A stretch of DNA of 11,201 bases from Colimorpha_A sp045540115 (GCA_045540115.1 JAZQGR010000094.1:1-11201); one strand, 5' to 3'; numbered from the stretch's first letter, positions 1 to 6,939 are shown. Notes: generated from the letters alone by a model not told the origin. Program-made: numbers and translations.

Positions 1-2
1 GC

Positions 3-39
3 CTACAGTTGTAGTATAATGTGGTGACTACAAGTGTAG
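3..39 (+). promoter_or_regulatory. Promoter -10 flanked by two BlaI-type operators (module 1)
   Basis: A perfect -10 hexamer TATAAT lies at 15-20. It is flanked by two perfect dyads, CTACAGTTGTAG (3-14) and CTACAAGTGTAG (28-39), centred 25 bp apart. Both fit the TACA-NN-TGTA core known for BlaI/MecI operators. The first abuts the -10 on its upstream side; the second covers the expected transcription start and ends where the ribosome site begins. The -35 would fall before base 1 of the window. I infer autorepression by the BlaI-like protein encoded just downstream. Confidence 0.85.
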
Positions 40-50
40 GAGGGTTATCT

Positions 51-413
51 ATGAATTTATCTGAAAGAGAATGGACGGTACTCAATGCGCTTTGGAAAAC
101 TAACGGTGCAGAGCTTGGAGTACTCGTCAATGAATTGTATAAAGAGACCGGGTGGAACAGAAACACGGTACACACCTATTTGACCCGTATGGAGGCAAAG
201 GGATTGGTGCGTATCAATAAAGACGTTACTCCGTATATCTATTGCGCTATGATAGATCGTGAGAGCTGTCAGCAGAAGGAGCGCCACAGCTTTTTGAACC
301 GCGTTTATAGCGGCTCAACCGGAGATCTGATCGCGGCATTTTTGAAAGAGGAACCGATCTCGCAGGAGGAACGGGAGAAGCTTCGTAAGATCCTCGACGA
401 TATGGAGGTATAA
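51..413 (+). CDS. BlaI/MecI-family transcriptional repressor (module 1)
   Basis: A 120-aa protein of the size usual for BlaI/MecI/CopY repressors, which dimerise on TACA/TGTA dyads and are inactivated by proteolysis. The N-terminal winged helix holds the family signature WNRNTVHTYLTRMEAKG (residues 35-51, recognition helix and turn), followed by a wing with a YIY strand. The C-terminal dimerisation part (about 76-120) has FLNRVYSGS and the LRKIL helix. The staphylococcal BlaI cleavage site (Asn101-Phe102) aligns with Ala96-Phe97 here. I chose the ATG at 51 because AGGAGGG (38-44) lies 6 nt upstream; an in-frame GTG at 21 would sit inside the operator region and is unlikely. The next gene starts 2 nt after the stop and encodes the presumed cognate protease. 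Family assignment is firm; the inducing signal is unknown. Confidence 0.95.
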   Translation: MNLSEREWTVLNALWKTNGAELGVLVNELYKETGWNRNTVHTYLTRMEAKGLVRINKDVTPYIYCAMIDRESCQQKERHSFLNRVYSGSTGDLIAAFLKEEPISQEEREKLRKILDDMEV

Positions 414-415
414 CG

Positions 416-2356
416 ATGGTTGATATATGGGGTTTTCTTCTTCAAACACTCACCGTATCGGGAGTAGCAGCGTTGATATTAGTTATCAAGGCGTTGTTCA
501 AGGACAAACTATCTCCAAAGTGGCAATTCGCCGTATGGAGTGTTCTTGGTATCATTATGCTTTTTCCTGCAGGTATGTTTGGAAGATATACATTATTTCG
601 TTGGCAGCTCATCGTAGAGCTTGTCAAGTCGTGGTTTGGCGTTTATTCCTTTACAAAAGTATTATTCCCAATCCCGATTATTCGGTCTATTCCACAAACT
701 ATCGCAGAATGGATATTTACGGTTTATGTGCTTGGAATACTTGTGTTTGTTATCAAGTACCTTGTCTCGTATTTCAAACTCAGACGTCTGCTGAAGCTTG
801 GTGATGCTCTTTGTGACGAAAAACTTGCTCGGATTGGAGAGATTGCATCTGAGCGTGGAGTAAAGATTGGTAAGGTCATAGAGGTATCGGGACTTCCGAG
901 CGCCTTTGTATGCGGAGTATTTCGCCCTATCTTGGTTATCCCTGCGGAGAATGAGTTGAATGAGAAAATCATACTTCACGAGCTGTTCCATTTGAAATAC
1001 AAGGATACCTTGTGGAGTGTGCTTATCTGTGCTTTGAGATGCTTGCATTGGTGTAATCCTCTTATCGTTTATTGCGCCAATCGTGCTATAAACGATATGG
1101 AGTCCCGTTGCGATCAGTACGTGCTTGAACATCTTGAAGGCGAGGAACGCAGAGAGTACGGACACATTCTTCTCTCTATGGCGAATGATCGTTTTTCGAA
1201 AACGCCTGGCAGCACTTGTATCAATAATGGTGGTAAAAATATCAGAGCACGTATAGAAAACATAGCGAGGTTCAAAAAATATCCTCAAGGAATGGGTCTC
1301 GTCTCTGTTTGTGTAATAATTCTTATCGCATTTCCTCTTGTAATCGGTGCTCAAGCAACAACAATCAGAGAGTTTAACGATTCGGTCAGACTTACGTTGG
1401 CATCAGCGCGAAGCGTACCGTGTACCACTCCCGCAGGAGCTTTCGATGCTTATGGTAAATCTGTCCTTGAGCGGAACGGTTATTACCGCGCGATGTGTGC
1501 TCCCGAAAGTATGCAAGCCGATATTCTGAAAGAAATGCTTGAAAAGGATAGAAAAGAGTACCCGATATATGATCCCGGTCTTGATGAGTGGGCAAACGGG
1601 CAAAGCGGATATTTCATTTATAACCTTGTAGAAGTTGATAATAATGCTTATGAAGCTTTATTAGTTGTGGAACTGAACTACCCTCCCGATGGCAAAGCTG
1701 AAGAAATTAATATGATGTATCTCGCTGTTCAAAATTTGCGCGTTGAAAAAGAAAACGGAAGATGGGTAGCGATTCCTCTTGAACCATTTAGATACGTAGA
1801 AACTCGAAGTCAAACGATAAAATGGGGATGTCTTGGGCTCCCTGGCATTACGTACTCGGGTGAAGCAAATGATATGATTATTTCAGTGTCATATCAAACT
1901 ATTCACACGGTTGATAGTACGGTAACGCAAAATAACAACTTCTTGTTTGGTTCGAGTTCGTATTATGATACTACCCCCGACCCTAATGCAGAGTTCAATT
2001 GGGCAAATCGAAGTCACTCTGTTACATGCACATATCTTGGTAGTGAATCGGAAATGAATACGATTTCATATATAGGTCTTTCTATTTCGCCAGTTTTTGA
2101 AGGGGATAAACGTCCTAATGATTTGATGGTTCCAAGTGGAGATTATAAAGTAACAAGTTCTAATACGGGTGAGCAGTGTGTGAGCAGAAAGCTTAATCCG
2201 GGGTGGGGACCAACTCTTACTATGGATGGCGGCGGTGGAAGTATCGATCCAACAAAAGAAGTTGAACATCCCGAATATTTTGTCGCTGATCTTTATCTCA
2301 ATAACGAAAAAGTTGCAAATCTTGATTTGATGTTGCAGAAAGGAGAAGCGGAATGA
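416..2356 (+). CDS. BlaR1-like M56 membrane metalloprotease with a non-PBP ectodomain (module 1)
   Basis: A 646-aa polytopic protein. Residues 1 to about 313 form the M56 (BlaR1/MecR1) unit: membrane helices near 6-26, 36-53, 98-120 and 294-313, with a cytoplasmic zinc protease between the last two. The zinc motif is HELFH (188-192), with Glu229 in MESRCD as the likely third ligand. The conserved SGLPSAFVCGVFRPILVIP segment precedes it. In the family this protease cleaves the BlaI repressor when the outside domain senses a ligand. The outside part (about 314-646) is not a penicillin-binding domain: I find no SxxK, SxN, KTG set. Residues about 340-462 look like an alpha+beta NTF2-type segment ending in NGRWVAIPLEP, and the rest is beta-rich; I do not recognise either with certainty. 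The ribosome site GGAGG (404-408) is 7 nt before the ATG and lies inside the repressor gene. The stop overlaps the next start (ATGA). Confidence 0.9.
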   Translation: MVDIWGFLLQTLTVSGVAALILVIKALFKDKLSPKWQFAVWSVLGIIMLFPAGMFGRYTLFRWQLIVELVKSWFGVYSFTKVLFPIPIIRSIPQTIAEWIFTVYVLGILVFVIKYLVSYFKLRRLLKLGDALCDEKLARIGEIASERGVKIGKVIEVSGLPSAFVCGVFRPILVIPAENELNEKIILHELFHLKYKDTLWSVLICALRCLHWCNPLIVYCANRAINDMESRCDQYVLEHLEGEERREYGHILLSMANDRFSKTPGSTCINNGGKNIRARIENIARFKKYPQGMGLVSVCVIILIAFPLVIGAQATTIREFNDSVRLTLASARSVPCTTPAGAFDAYGKSVLERNGYYRAMCAPESMQADILKEMLEKDRKEYPIYDPGLDEWANGQSGYFIYNLVEVDNNAYEALLVVELNYPPDGKAEEINMMYLAVQNLRVEKENGRWVAIPLEPFRYVETRSQTIKWGCLGLPGITYSGEANDMIISVSYQTIHTVDSTVTQNNNFLFGSSSYYDTTPDPNAEFNWANRSHSVTCTYLGSESEMNTISYIGLSISPVFEGDKRPNDLMVPSGDYKVTSSNTGEQCVSRKLNPGWGPTLTMDGGGGSIDPTKEVEHPEYFVADLYLNNEKVANLDLMLQKGEAE

Positions 2357-2949
2357 CTGATTATCAAAAACTATACACGGGAATCGGTAGAACTGCGTGG
2401 GGATATTTCTTCATCTATTTTGATTTTAATATCAATACCATAAGTATTCTCCCGTCATTTATTGGCTATCTGCTTTTTCTCTCAGCTATCAATTATCTAT
2501 GCGATGAGGAACGAGAGCTTAATCTGTTGAGAACGTTGGTGACGATCTTGACGATGTGGCATATTGCATCTTGGCTTGCAAGTTGGGCATCTATTGACCT
2601 TGACGGAATGTTGCAAGTCGTAGATATAATCATTGGTGTGGTTAATATCTACTTCCATTTTCAGCTTCTCACCAACTTGGCGTCGATTGCTACCAAGTAT
2701 CAATCCGCCAATGATGAGTTGGATGCCAAGCTGCTCAGATACCGCACCTTGCAGACGGTTATGCTGACCGCAGTTATCATTGTTGGTTATTTGGCAAAAT
2801 GGTTGCCCGCGCTTGTCACGGTGGTATCTATCGGTATGATTATCATTTATTTGATTGCCGGCATACTTTTGATGAAAGCACTCTTCGACCTGAGACGCAG
2901 CATATCATCAGAGGTCGGTGATACAAATGTGAATTCAGGAGAAACATGA
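2353..2949 (+). CDS. Small polytopic membrane protein of unknown function (module 1)
   Basis: A 198-aa protein translationally coupled to the protease gene by an ATGA overlap, with GGAG (2342-2345) 7 nt upstream. It has about five or six hydrophobic helices: an N-terminal part with YFFIYFDFNIN and ILPSFIGYLLF, a middle helix with LVTILTMWHIASWLASW, a third with DIIIGVVNIYFHFQLL, and two near the C-terminus (about 134-152 and 155-176), then a short hydrophilic tail. There is no signal peptide, lipobox or catalytic motif. Proteins with this FDFN...LPSFIGYLLF pattern seem, from memory, to occur as unnamed membrane proteins in Clostridia. Its place as last gene of a BlaI/M56 operon suggests it is an output of, or accessory to, the sensing module. 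I cannot assign a biochemical role. Confidence 0.85.
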   Translation: MTDYQKLYTGIGRTAWGYFFIYFDFNINTISILPSFIGYLLFLSAINYLCDEERELNLLRTLVTILTMWHIASWLASWASIDLDGMLQVVDIIIGVVNIYFHFQLLTNLASIATKYQSANDELDAKLLRYRTLQTVMLTAVIIVGYLAKWLPALVTVVSIGMIIIYLIAGILLMKALFDLRRSISSEVGDTNVNSGET

Positions 2950-2953
2950 ATTG

Positions 2954-2986
2954 AAAGGCGTCGCAGAAATGCGGCGCCTTTGTTAC
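2954..2986 (+). terminator. Rho-independent terminator of module 1
   Basis: A 12-bp stem (AAAGGCGTCGCA, 2954-2965, paired with TGCGGCGCCTTT, 2970-2981) encloses a GAAA tetraloop, with one G-U wobble. A short T-rich tail (TTTGTTACTTTT) follows. It begins 4 nt after the stop codon of the membrane protein gene. An almost identical hairpin closes module 2. Confidence 0.85.
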
Positions 2987-3002
2987 TTTTCTGCGAAGTA
3001 CC

Positions 3003-3034
3003 TTGACAAAACCAGACTATTGTGATAGTATAGA
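3003..3034 (+). promoter_or_regulatory. Promoter of module 2
   Basis: A perfect -35 hexamer TTGACA lies at 3003-3008. The -10 is less clear: TAGTAT at 3026-3031 gives an ideal 17-nt spacer but matches only 4 of 6 consensus positions; GATAGT (3024-3029) and TATAGA (3029-3034) are alternatives with worse spacing. The weak -10 seems to be a compromise with the overlapping operator dyads. The promoter follows the module 1 terminator within about 20 bases, so module 2 has its own transcription start. Confidence 0.75.
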
Positions 3035-3049
3035 CTATAGAAATAGTCT
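3016..3049 (+). promoter_or_regulatory. Two operator dyads of module 2
   Basis: Dyad A is ACTAT-TGTG-ATAGT (3016-3029), lying between the -35 and the -10 region. Dyad B is AGACTAT-AGAA-ATAGTCT (3032-3049), covering the expected transcription start; its centre is 18 bp from that of dyad A. Both fit CTAT-NNNN-ATAG, while the module 1 operators fit CTAC-NNNN-GTAG in the same register, so the half-sites share CTA and differ in the fourth base. I infer binding by the BlaI-like protein encoded at 3065. Confidence 0.8.
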
Positions 3050-3064
3050 GCGGAGGGATTCGTT

Positions 3065-3421
3065 ATGCAGGAAAAGTTGTTTGAAAGTGAAGCCAAGGTG
3101 ATGGAGATTATATGGGCTAAAAGCCCCATATCTGCAAAAGAGATCAGTTTGATTGCCGCAGAAACAATTGGTTGGAATAAGAATACCACTTATACGGTAA
3201 TCAAAAAGCTGGAGGCAAAAGGATTTATTCGTCGTGAAGATCCGGGATTTATTTGTACACCTCTCATCTCTCAAAATCAAATGCAAAAGGTAGAAGCTGC
3301 CTCTCTTGTAAAGAAAGTGTTTGGCGGATCTCGCAAAGCTTTATTTTCTGCTTTGCTTGAGGATGAGCCTTTATCCTACGAAGAAATCAAAGAGCTGCGT
3401 AAACTTATTGATAATAGGTGA
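3065..3421 (+). CDS. BlaI/MecI-family transcriptional repressor (module 2)
   Basis: A 118-aa winged-helix repressor, paralogous to the one at 51. The recognition segment is WNKNTTYTVIKKLEAKG (37-53), against WNRNTVHTYLTRMEAKG in the first copy. The dimerisation part has LVKKVFGGS (81-89), LLEDEPLS and ELRKLID. The site that aligns with the staphylococcal BlaI cleavage bond is Ala96-Leu97. GGAGGG (3052-3057) is 7 nt before the ATG. The stop codon TGA overlaps the ribosome site of the protease gene that follows. It is expected to repress its own promoter through the two dyads at 3016-3049 and to be destroyed by the neighbouring protease on signalling. Family assignment is firm; target genes outside the operon cannot be judged from here. 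Confidence 0.95.
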   Translation: MQEKLFESEAKVMEIIWAKSPISAKEISLIAAETIGWNKNTTYTVIKKLEAKGFIRREDPGFICTPLISQNQMQKVEAASLVKKVFGGSRKALFSALLEDEPLSYEEIKELRKLIDNR

Positions 3422-3426
3422 CGATT

Positions 3427-4341
3427 ATGCTACAGGAAGTTTTTTATTGGATATTCAATATGAGTATAACAGCAGCTTTAACCGGCATTCTTGTTATGCT
3501 CGTCAGGATGATAAAAAAGATACCGAGAAGAATAATGGTTTTTCTTTGGTTGGTTCCTTTTCTGCGAATGACGGTTCCTTTGGGGCTGAACAGCCCTTAC
3601 AGTCTGATGACTTTGATCTCCAAAATCACCACCAAAACCATTGTTGTGTTTCAGCCTACTGAAGATATATCCTTTTCAATGATGAATAGTGTTATGGCTG
3701 CAAACACTTATTTCCCAATAACGTACAAAGTCAATATTCTTGATGACATATTCGGTGTGGCCTCGGTTATTTGGATCATTGTCTCGTTGGCCATTCTTTT
3801 GATGCTAATAATTATATACTTTACAACGATACACGAAATCAAGGATTCAACCCATCTGAAAGATAACGTTTATCTCTCAGAGAAAGTTACGTCTCCTGCG
3901 GTGTACGGTATTATAAGGCCAAGAATTATCCTGCCGTTATCATATAAGGATAAGGATATCGAACTTATCATTCAACATGAAAAGACACACATACGCGGTC
4001 TTGATAATCTGTGGAGAATGATAGCCTTTATGGTTGTTGCGGTGCATTGGTTTAATCCGTTAGCGTGGATGTTTTTAAGAGCGCTCCTTGCAGATCTTGA
4101 ATTGTCTTGTGATGAGCGTGTTCTTGTAAAACTTGGCGTTGACCGTTCAAAAGAGTACGCAACTGCATTGTTGGAATGTCGTCAGGGACCAACGGTTTTT
4201 GCATCTGCATTTGGCGGCGCGAGAATTCGTACTCGAATCGAAAATGTACTGTCTTTTAGAAAGTTAACATGGATTTCCCTCGTGGCATTTGTAGCCCTAA
4301 TTGGAATCATCTTCTATGTCCTGCTTACTAACGCAGGATGA
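3427..4341 (+). CDS. BlaR1-like M56 membrane metalloprotease lacking a sensor domain (module 2)
   Basis: A 304-aa M56 protease consisting of the membrane/protease unit only. Helices lie near 6-26, 35-53, 110-131 and 280-302. The zinc motif is HEKTH (184-188), the likely third ligand Glu225 in LELSCDE, and the conserved TSPAVYGIIRPRIILP lies before the active site. The protein ends two to three residues after the last helix, so it has no extracytoplasmic sensor, whereas BlaR1/MecR1 proteins have about 250 further residues there. I prefer the ATG at 3427: AGGTGA (3416-3421), overlapping the repressor stop, is 5 nt upstream. A GTG at 3418 would add three residues and overlap that stop, but has no ribosome site. 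The gene end looks native (TGA, then a good ribosome site for the next gene 13 nt on), so I see no frameshift. The missing input domain may come from the next gene product. Confidence 0.92.
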   Translation: MLQEVFYWIFNMSITAALTGILVMLVRMIKKIPRRIMVFLWLVPFLRMTVPLGLNSPYSLMTLISKITTKTIVVFQPTEDISFSMMNSVMAANTYFPITYKVNILDDIFGVASVIWIIVSLAILLMLIIIYFTTIHEIKDSTHLKDNVYLSEKVTSPAVYGIIRPRIILPLSYKDKDIELIIQHEKTHIRGLDNLWRMIAFMVVAVHWFNPLAWMFLRALLADLELSCDERVLVKLGVDRSKEYATALLECRQGPTVFASAFGGARIRTRIENVLSFRKLTWISLVAFVALIGIIFYVLLTNAG

Positions 4342-4354
4342 AAGGAGTGTAAAG

Positions 4355-6208
4355 ATGAAAAACAAATCATTTAACAGATATTATCTGTTTTCGTGTCTCG
4401 GCGTGCTGATGGCTTCGTATTATCCCTTATCCATGGGAGTACGTGTAATTAGCGATATGATTACAAACGGTGCTGTTTTGAAAGAAAACTACCCCAAATA
4501 TATCATTCCGTACACGCCAATAAGCGTCGCTATTATTGTCGGTGTGCTCTTAATGCCCTTGTTAATTAGGTTCTTTAAGAGATTTGCATTTGTTGGCGGA
4601 GCTTCAATTGCCACAGGCATATTCTTTGCGTTAGAATTCTTATTAGAGCAAAAGGTCGTGGTATCAACTGCAGAAACTGTCACCAAACTTGAGGACTGGC
4701 AGATGTTTATGTGTTACGTGCCTCCGGAAGGATGGGGCGAAACCGTAACTACATACAAGACGCAGACAGCAGTCGATATTTTGATGGGAGATTACAACCC
4801 TGCCTTCAAACTGCATTTTTACATTATCTCCGTTGTATTGATTATTACCATTTTGAACTGCTTATATGGTTTTGGACAAATGATCAAGAGTGGCGATAAG
4901 AAACGCTGTAAATCTTTGGTTCTGCAGTCGATTTGCTCCGCGATTTTCCTTGGCCTGTGTATACTCGCCTGTTTTACCGCTTTCTGGAGAGACGGTAGCA
5001 TTAAAGTGTCGCTTTTATCTGCAGCGTTAATGACCATATTCTTCGTCTTCCTTGGAATTGCTGCTGGTGTGTTTACTGGTTCGTTCCTTTTGGGAAAACG
5101 CAAGCTTGTTTCCGTTTGGATCCCAGCAGTGATTGCTTCGATAATGACGCTCATGATGTACGTTGGCGAGATGATCTTGCTCAACGGTCATCTGTACAGT
5201 TTGGGTTCGGGCTTTATTTTCAATGGTTTGCCCGGCATCGTTTTTGCGCCGATAGATTTGTTGGTGATTCTATCGTCCGGGTGTATAACTGCATTGATAT
5301 TTACGCTACTTAATAAAGAACAAGACTGTTCCAAGACAACGCAGAAAAGTTTAATTGTTGCTCTTTCTGTCGTCGTTGCCGTTATTACTCTTGTAATTGC
5401 TCTTGCGTTATGCCTTGGTGGGGCAAGTGATAATGATTCATCCATATCCAATATAGGTGGTGTGGATGGTCCCAAAACCGTTTATAGTGCCGTAATGGTG
5501 AATAAGACTTCATCAGACGATCAAGAATCCTCATATGAGGTAAGTGCTTATTTACCCAGCTCCGATTTCTCGTCCTTGGGTCAGACCCTTGCGGATAAGA
5601 TTGAACAAGAATGGAAGACATACGACGGTATGACACAAGAACAAAGACTTACATCGAGTAAGTTGTGGGGCTTGGTAGGCATCCAGGTGGACTCGTGGGA
5701 TGAATGTGAGGAAACACTCGGATTTTCCGTTCTTAATCCCATTGAGTCTATTGGTTGGCTGAATACAACAGGTCATTTTGGAATGGAGAGTGTTGATCCT
5801 AACACAGAGGTAAAGCACATTCTGATCAATGCCAACACAATGCAATCAGTAACCAACTTCGATAGAGAATTGAGTGAAATCACTATTTCATCGGGGTACA
5901 ACTCAGGAAAGGTTAAGATTACGTTGTCCGCAACACTTTGTGCCACTCCCGGTTCGCATACTACCGGAAGCGTTACCAATGGTTATGCTACTTATGATCA
6001 GAAAACGGTAAGCAGCGGTTCCGGCATCCCGGTGCTGATTGTGACTACAAACGAGTCGAACAACACCGGATACTACAACGGCGATTATTACGATCCTACA
6101 GCCTATTGGGTGAAAGACAACGTCTTTTATACTCTCCGGGTTTTTGGAGATGAAGTAGATAAGGACGAGATCCAGGCGGTGTTAGAGCATATTCTTCAAG
6201 TGATTTGA
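4355..6208 (+). CDS. Polytopic membrane protein with large C-terminal extracytoplasmic domain; candidate sensor partner (module 2)
   Basis: A 617-aa protein. AAAGGAG (4341-4347) is 7 nt before the ATG at 4355; an upstream in-frame start at 4301 lies within the protease gene and is not preferred. Residues 1-355 contain about nine hydrophobic helices, with a loop near 95-150 between the third and fourth. The last helix (about 331-353, SLIVALSVVVAVITLVIALAL) leads into about 260 polar residues that are probably outside the cell. This domain starts with NIGGVDGPKTV (GGVDGP at 368-373), continues with LWGLVGIQVDSWDECEETLG, and ends with a beta-rich stretch (SGSGIPVLIVTTNES, YYNGDYYDPTAYWVKDNV, FYTLRVFG). 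From memory, very similar segments form the C-terminal ectodomain of some clostridial M56 proteins; I could not check this. Placed right after a protease that lacks an ectodomain, it may be the detached sensor. The function of the N-terminal membrane part is unknown. Confidence 0.85.
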   Translation: MKNKSFNRYYLFSCLGVLMASYYPLSMGVRVISDMITNGAVLKENYPKYIIPYTPISVAIIVGVLLMPLLIRFFKRFAFVGGASIATGIFFALEFLLEQKVVVSTAETVTKLEDWQMFMCYVPPEGWGETVTTYKTQTAVDILMGDYNPAFKLHFYIISVVLIITILNCLYGFGQMIKSGDKKRCKSLVLQSICSAIFLGLCILACFTAFWRDGSIKVSLLSAALMTIFFVFLGIAAGVFTGSFLLGKRKLVSVWIPAVIASIMTLMMYVGEMILLNGHLYSLGSGFIFNGLPGIVFAPIDLLVILSSGCITALIFTLLNKEQDCSKTTQKSLIVALSVVVAVITLVIALALCLGGASDNDSSISNIGGVDGPKTVYSAVMVNKTSSDDQESSYEVSAYLPSSDFSSLGQTLADKIEQEWKTYDGMTQEQRLTSSKLWGLVGIQVDSWDECEETLGFSVLNPIESIGWLNTTGHFGMESVDPNTEVKHILINANTMQSVTNFDRELSEITISSGYNSGKVKITLSATLCATPGSHTTGSVTNGYATYDQKTVSSGSGIPVLIVTTNESNNTGYYNGDYYDPTAYWVKDNVFYTLRVFGDEVDKDEIQAVLEHILQVI

Positions 6209-6226
6209 ATCAATAGAATTATATCG

Positions 6227-6256
6227 AAAGGCGTCGCAGAAATGCGGTGCCTTTTG
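6227..6256 (+). terminator. Rho-independent terminator of module 2
   Basis: The stem AAAGGCGTCGCA (6227-6238) pairs with TGCGGTGCCTTT (6243-6254) around a GAAA tetraloop, followed by T and a moderately T-rich tail. It matches the terminator at 2954 except for one C-to-T change, which keeps pairing as G-U in rightward RNA. In leftward RNA the same two positions become A-C mismatches, so it should work best for the rightward operon, although it also lies beside the stop of the leftward gene at 6258. Confidence 0.82.
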
Positions 6257-6257
6257 C

Positions 6258-6737
6258 TTATTCATCTGCTTTTGATATACCGGAAAGGATTCTTTGAAAC
6301 TCATCTGACTGAACGTAACTTGCGATGTCTCCGTCAAAGTCATTGACTCGGAGTGCAAAGAGTAAACTACCGTCTTCACATTCACCGAGGTCAAAATGGA
6401 TCTCATAGTATTGTGTGGTCGGCTCGTCCGGCGAGTCGCTCCCCTTATAAAGCACGTGATGTCCGAGTAGCCCGTTGAATATGATCGGGGTGATTGCTGT
6501 GAGCCTTTTAAAATTGATGTATCCAAGAAAGTCTCTATCGAAAAGATGATCAAGAGAGTTACATGACTTATAGCGGCAGATGAGAAAATCAAAATTCAGG
6601 GTCTTCGACCCGTCCTCGCTTACAAAAACGATACCATCCTCATGGATTGTTTCCGGATTGCTCTCATAGTAGTATCCTTCCGGCGGGGAGAAGGATAGCC
6701 CATGCTTTTGAAATTTTCCATTTACGATCTTTATCAT
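6258..6737 (-). CDS. Hypothetical cytosolic protein, leftward gene
   Basis: A 159-aa acidic, soluble protein with no signal peptide or membrane helix. It begins MIKIVNGKF, then GLSFSPPEGYYYESNP (about 14-29), a strand-rich middle (DGSKTLNFDFLICRY, LLGHHVLYKGSD, TTQYYEIHFDLGE) and a C-terminal helix with DEFQRILSGI. The 'GLSFSPPEGYYYESNP' opening followed by alternating strands recalls PsbP/DcrB-like alpha+beta proteins, but this is only a resemblance; I do not recognise the family. The ribosome site GAAAGGA (6754-6748 on the minus strand) is 10 nt before the ATG, rather far. The gene is convergent with module 2 and divergent from the ATPase operon, so it is a separate transcription unit. Confidence 0.75.
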   Translation of the reverse strand: MIKIVNGKFQKHGLSFSPPEGYYYESNPETIHEDGIVFVSEDGSKTLNFDFLICRYKSCNSLDHLFDRDFLGYINFKRLTAITPIIFNGLLGHHVLYKGSDSPDEPTTQYYEIHFDLGECEDGSLLFALRVNDFDGDIASYVQSDEFQRILSGISKADE

Positions 6738-6805
6738 TTTGCATTTGTCCTTTCGTGACGAAAATTCTGATATCTATATTGTACCGCAAAAATAAGAACT
6801 TTTCG

Positions 6806-6821
6806 ATGAGGTACACCTCAT
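6806..6821. repeat. Perfect 16-bp dyad, possible operator
   Basis: ATGAGGT-AC-ACCTCAT: 7-bp arms separated by 2 bases, with no T tract after it. It lies about 70-85 bases upstream of the leftward gene's ATG, which would suit an operator for that gene. This role is inference from symmetry only. Confidence 0.5.
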
Positions 6822-6866
6822 GTTTTCTGACAAAAATCGTACAACTGAAGGGAATCAAATGTCATT

Positions 6867-6892
6867 TTGGCAAAATGCATTGATTTTGCCAA
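6867..6892. repeat. 10-bp inverted repeat nested with a second palindrome
   Basis: TTGGCAAAAT (6867-6876) and ATTTTGCCAA (6883-6892) are perfect 10-bp arms around a 6-base loop. The left arm is also part of a second palindrome, CATTTTG-G-CAAAATG (6863-6877), so the two structures exclude each other. No T tract follows on either strand, so a terminator is unlikely; an operator or regulatory hairpin is more plausible. Confidence 0.5.
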
Positions 6893-6939
6893 TCTGTCAT
6901 GAGTGTTATGGAGATGTTCGGGAAGAATATTGGTGTGAA

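Noticed and set aside
21..50. In-frame GTG at 21 as start of the first repressor
   Set aside because: It lies between the two operator dyads, upstream of the ribosome site AGGAGGG, which matches the ATG at 51; the extra residues do not belong to the BlaI fold.
662..1354. A 230-residue leftward open frame opposite the first M56 gene
   Set aside because: It is fully antisense to a gene with a clear protease motif, has low-complexity composition and no recognisable domain; it is a shadow frame.
3418..3426. GTG at 3418 as start of the second M56 protease
   Set aside because: It has no ribosome site, while AGGTGA is well placed for the ATG at 3427; the difference is only three residues.
5456..5473. 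GGVDGP motif as a sign of a sodium-pump decarboxylase beta subunit
   Set aside because: GGADGPT is known from that enzyme, but here it stands alone after the last membrane helix, without the rest of the conserved subunit.
1..6256. A classical beta-lactam resistance locus (bla/mec)
   Set aside because: The repressors and proteases are of that family, but there is no beta-lactamase or PBP2a gene and no penicillin-binding sensor domain.
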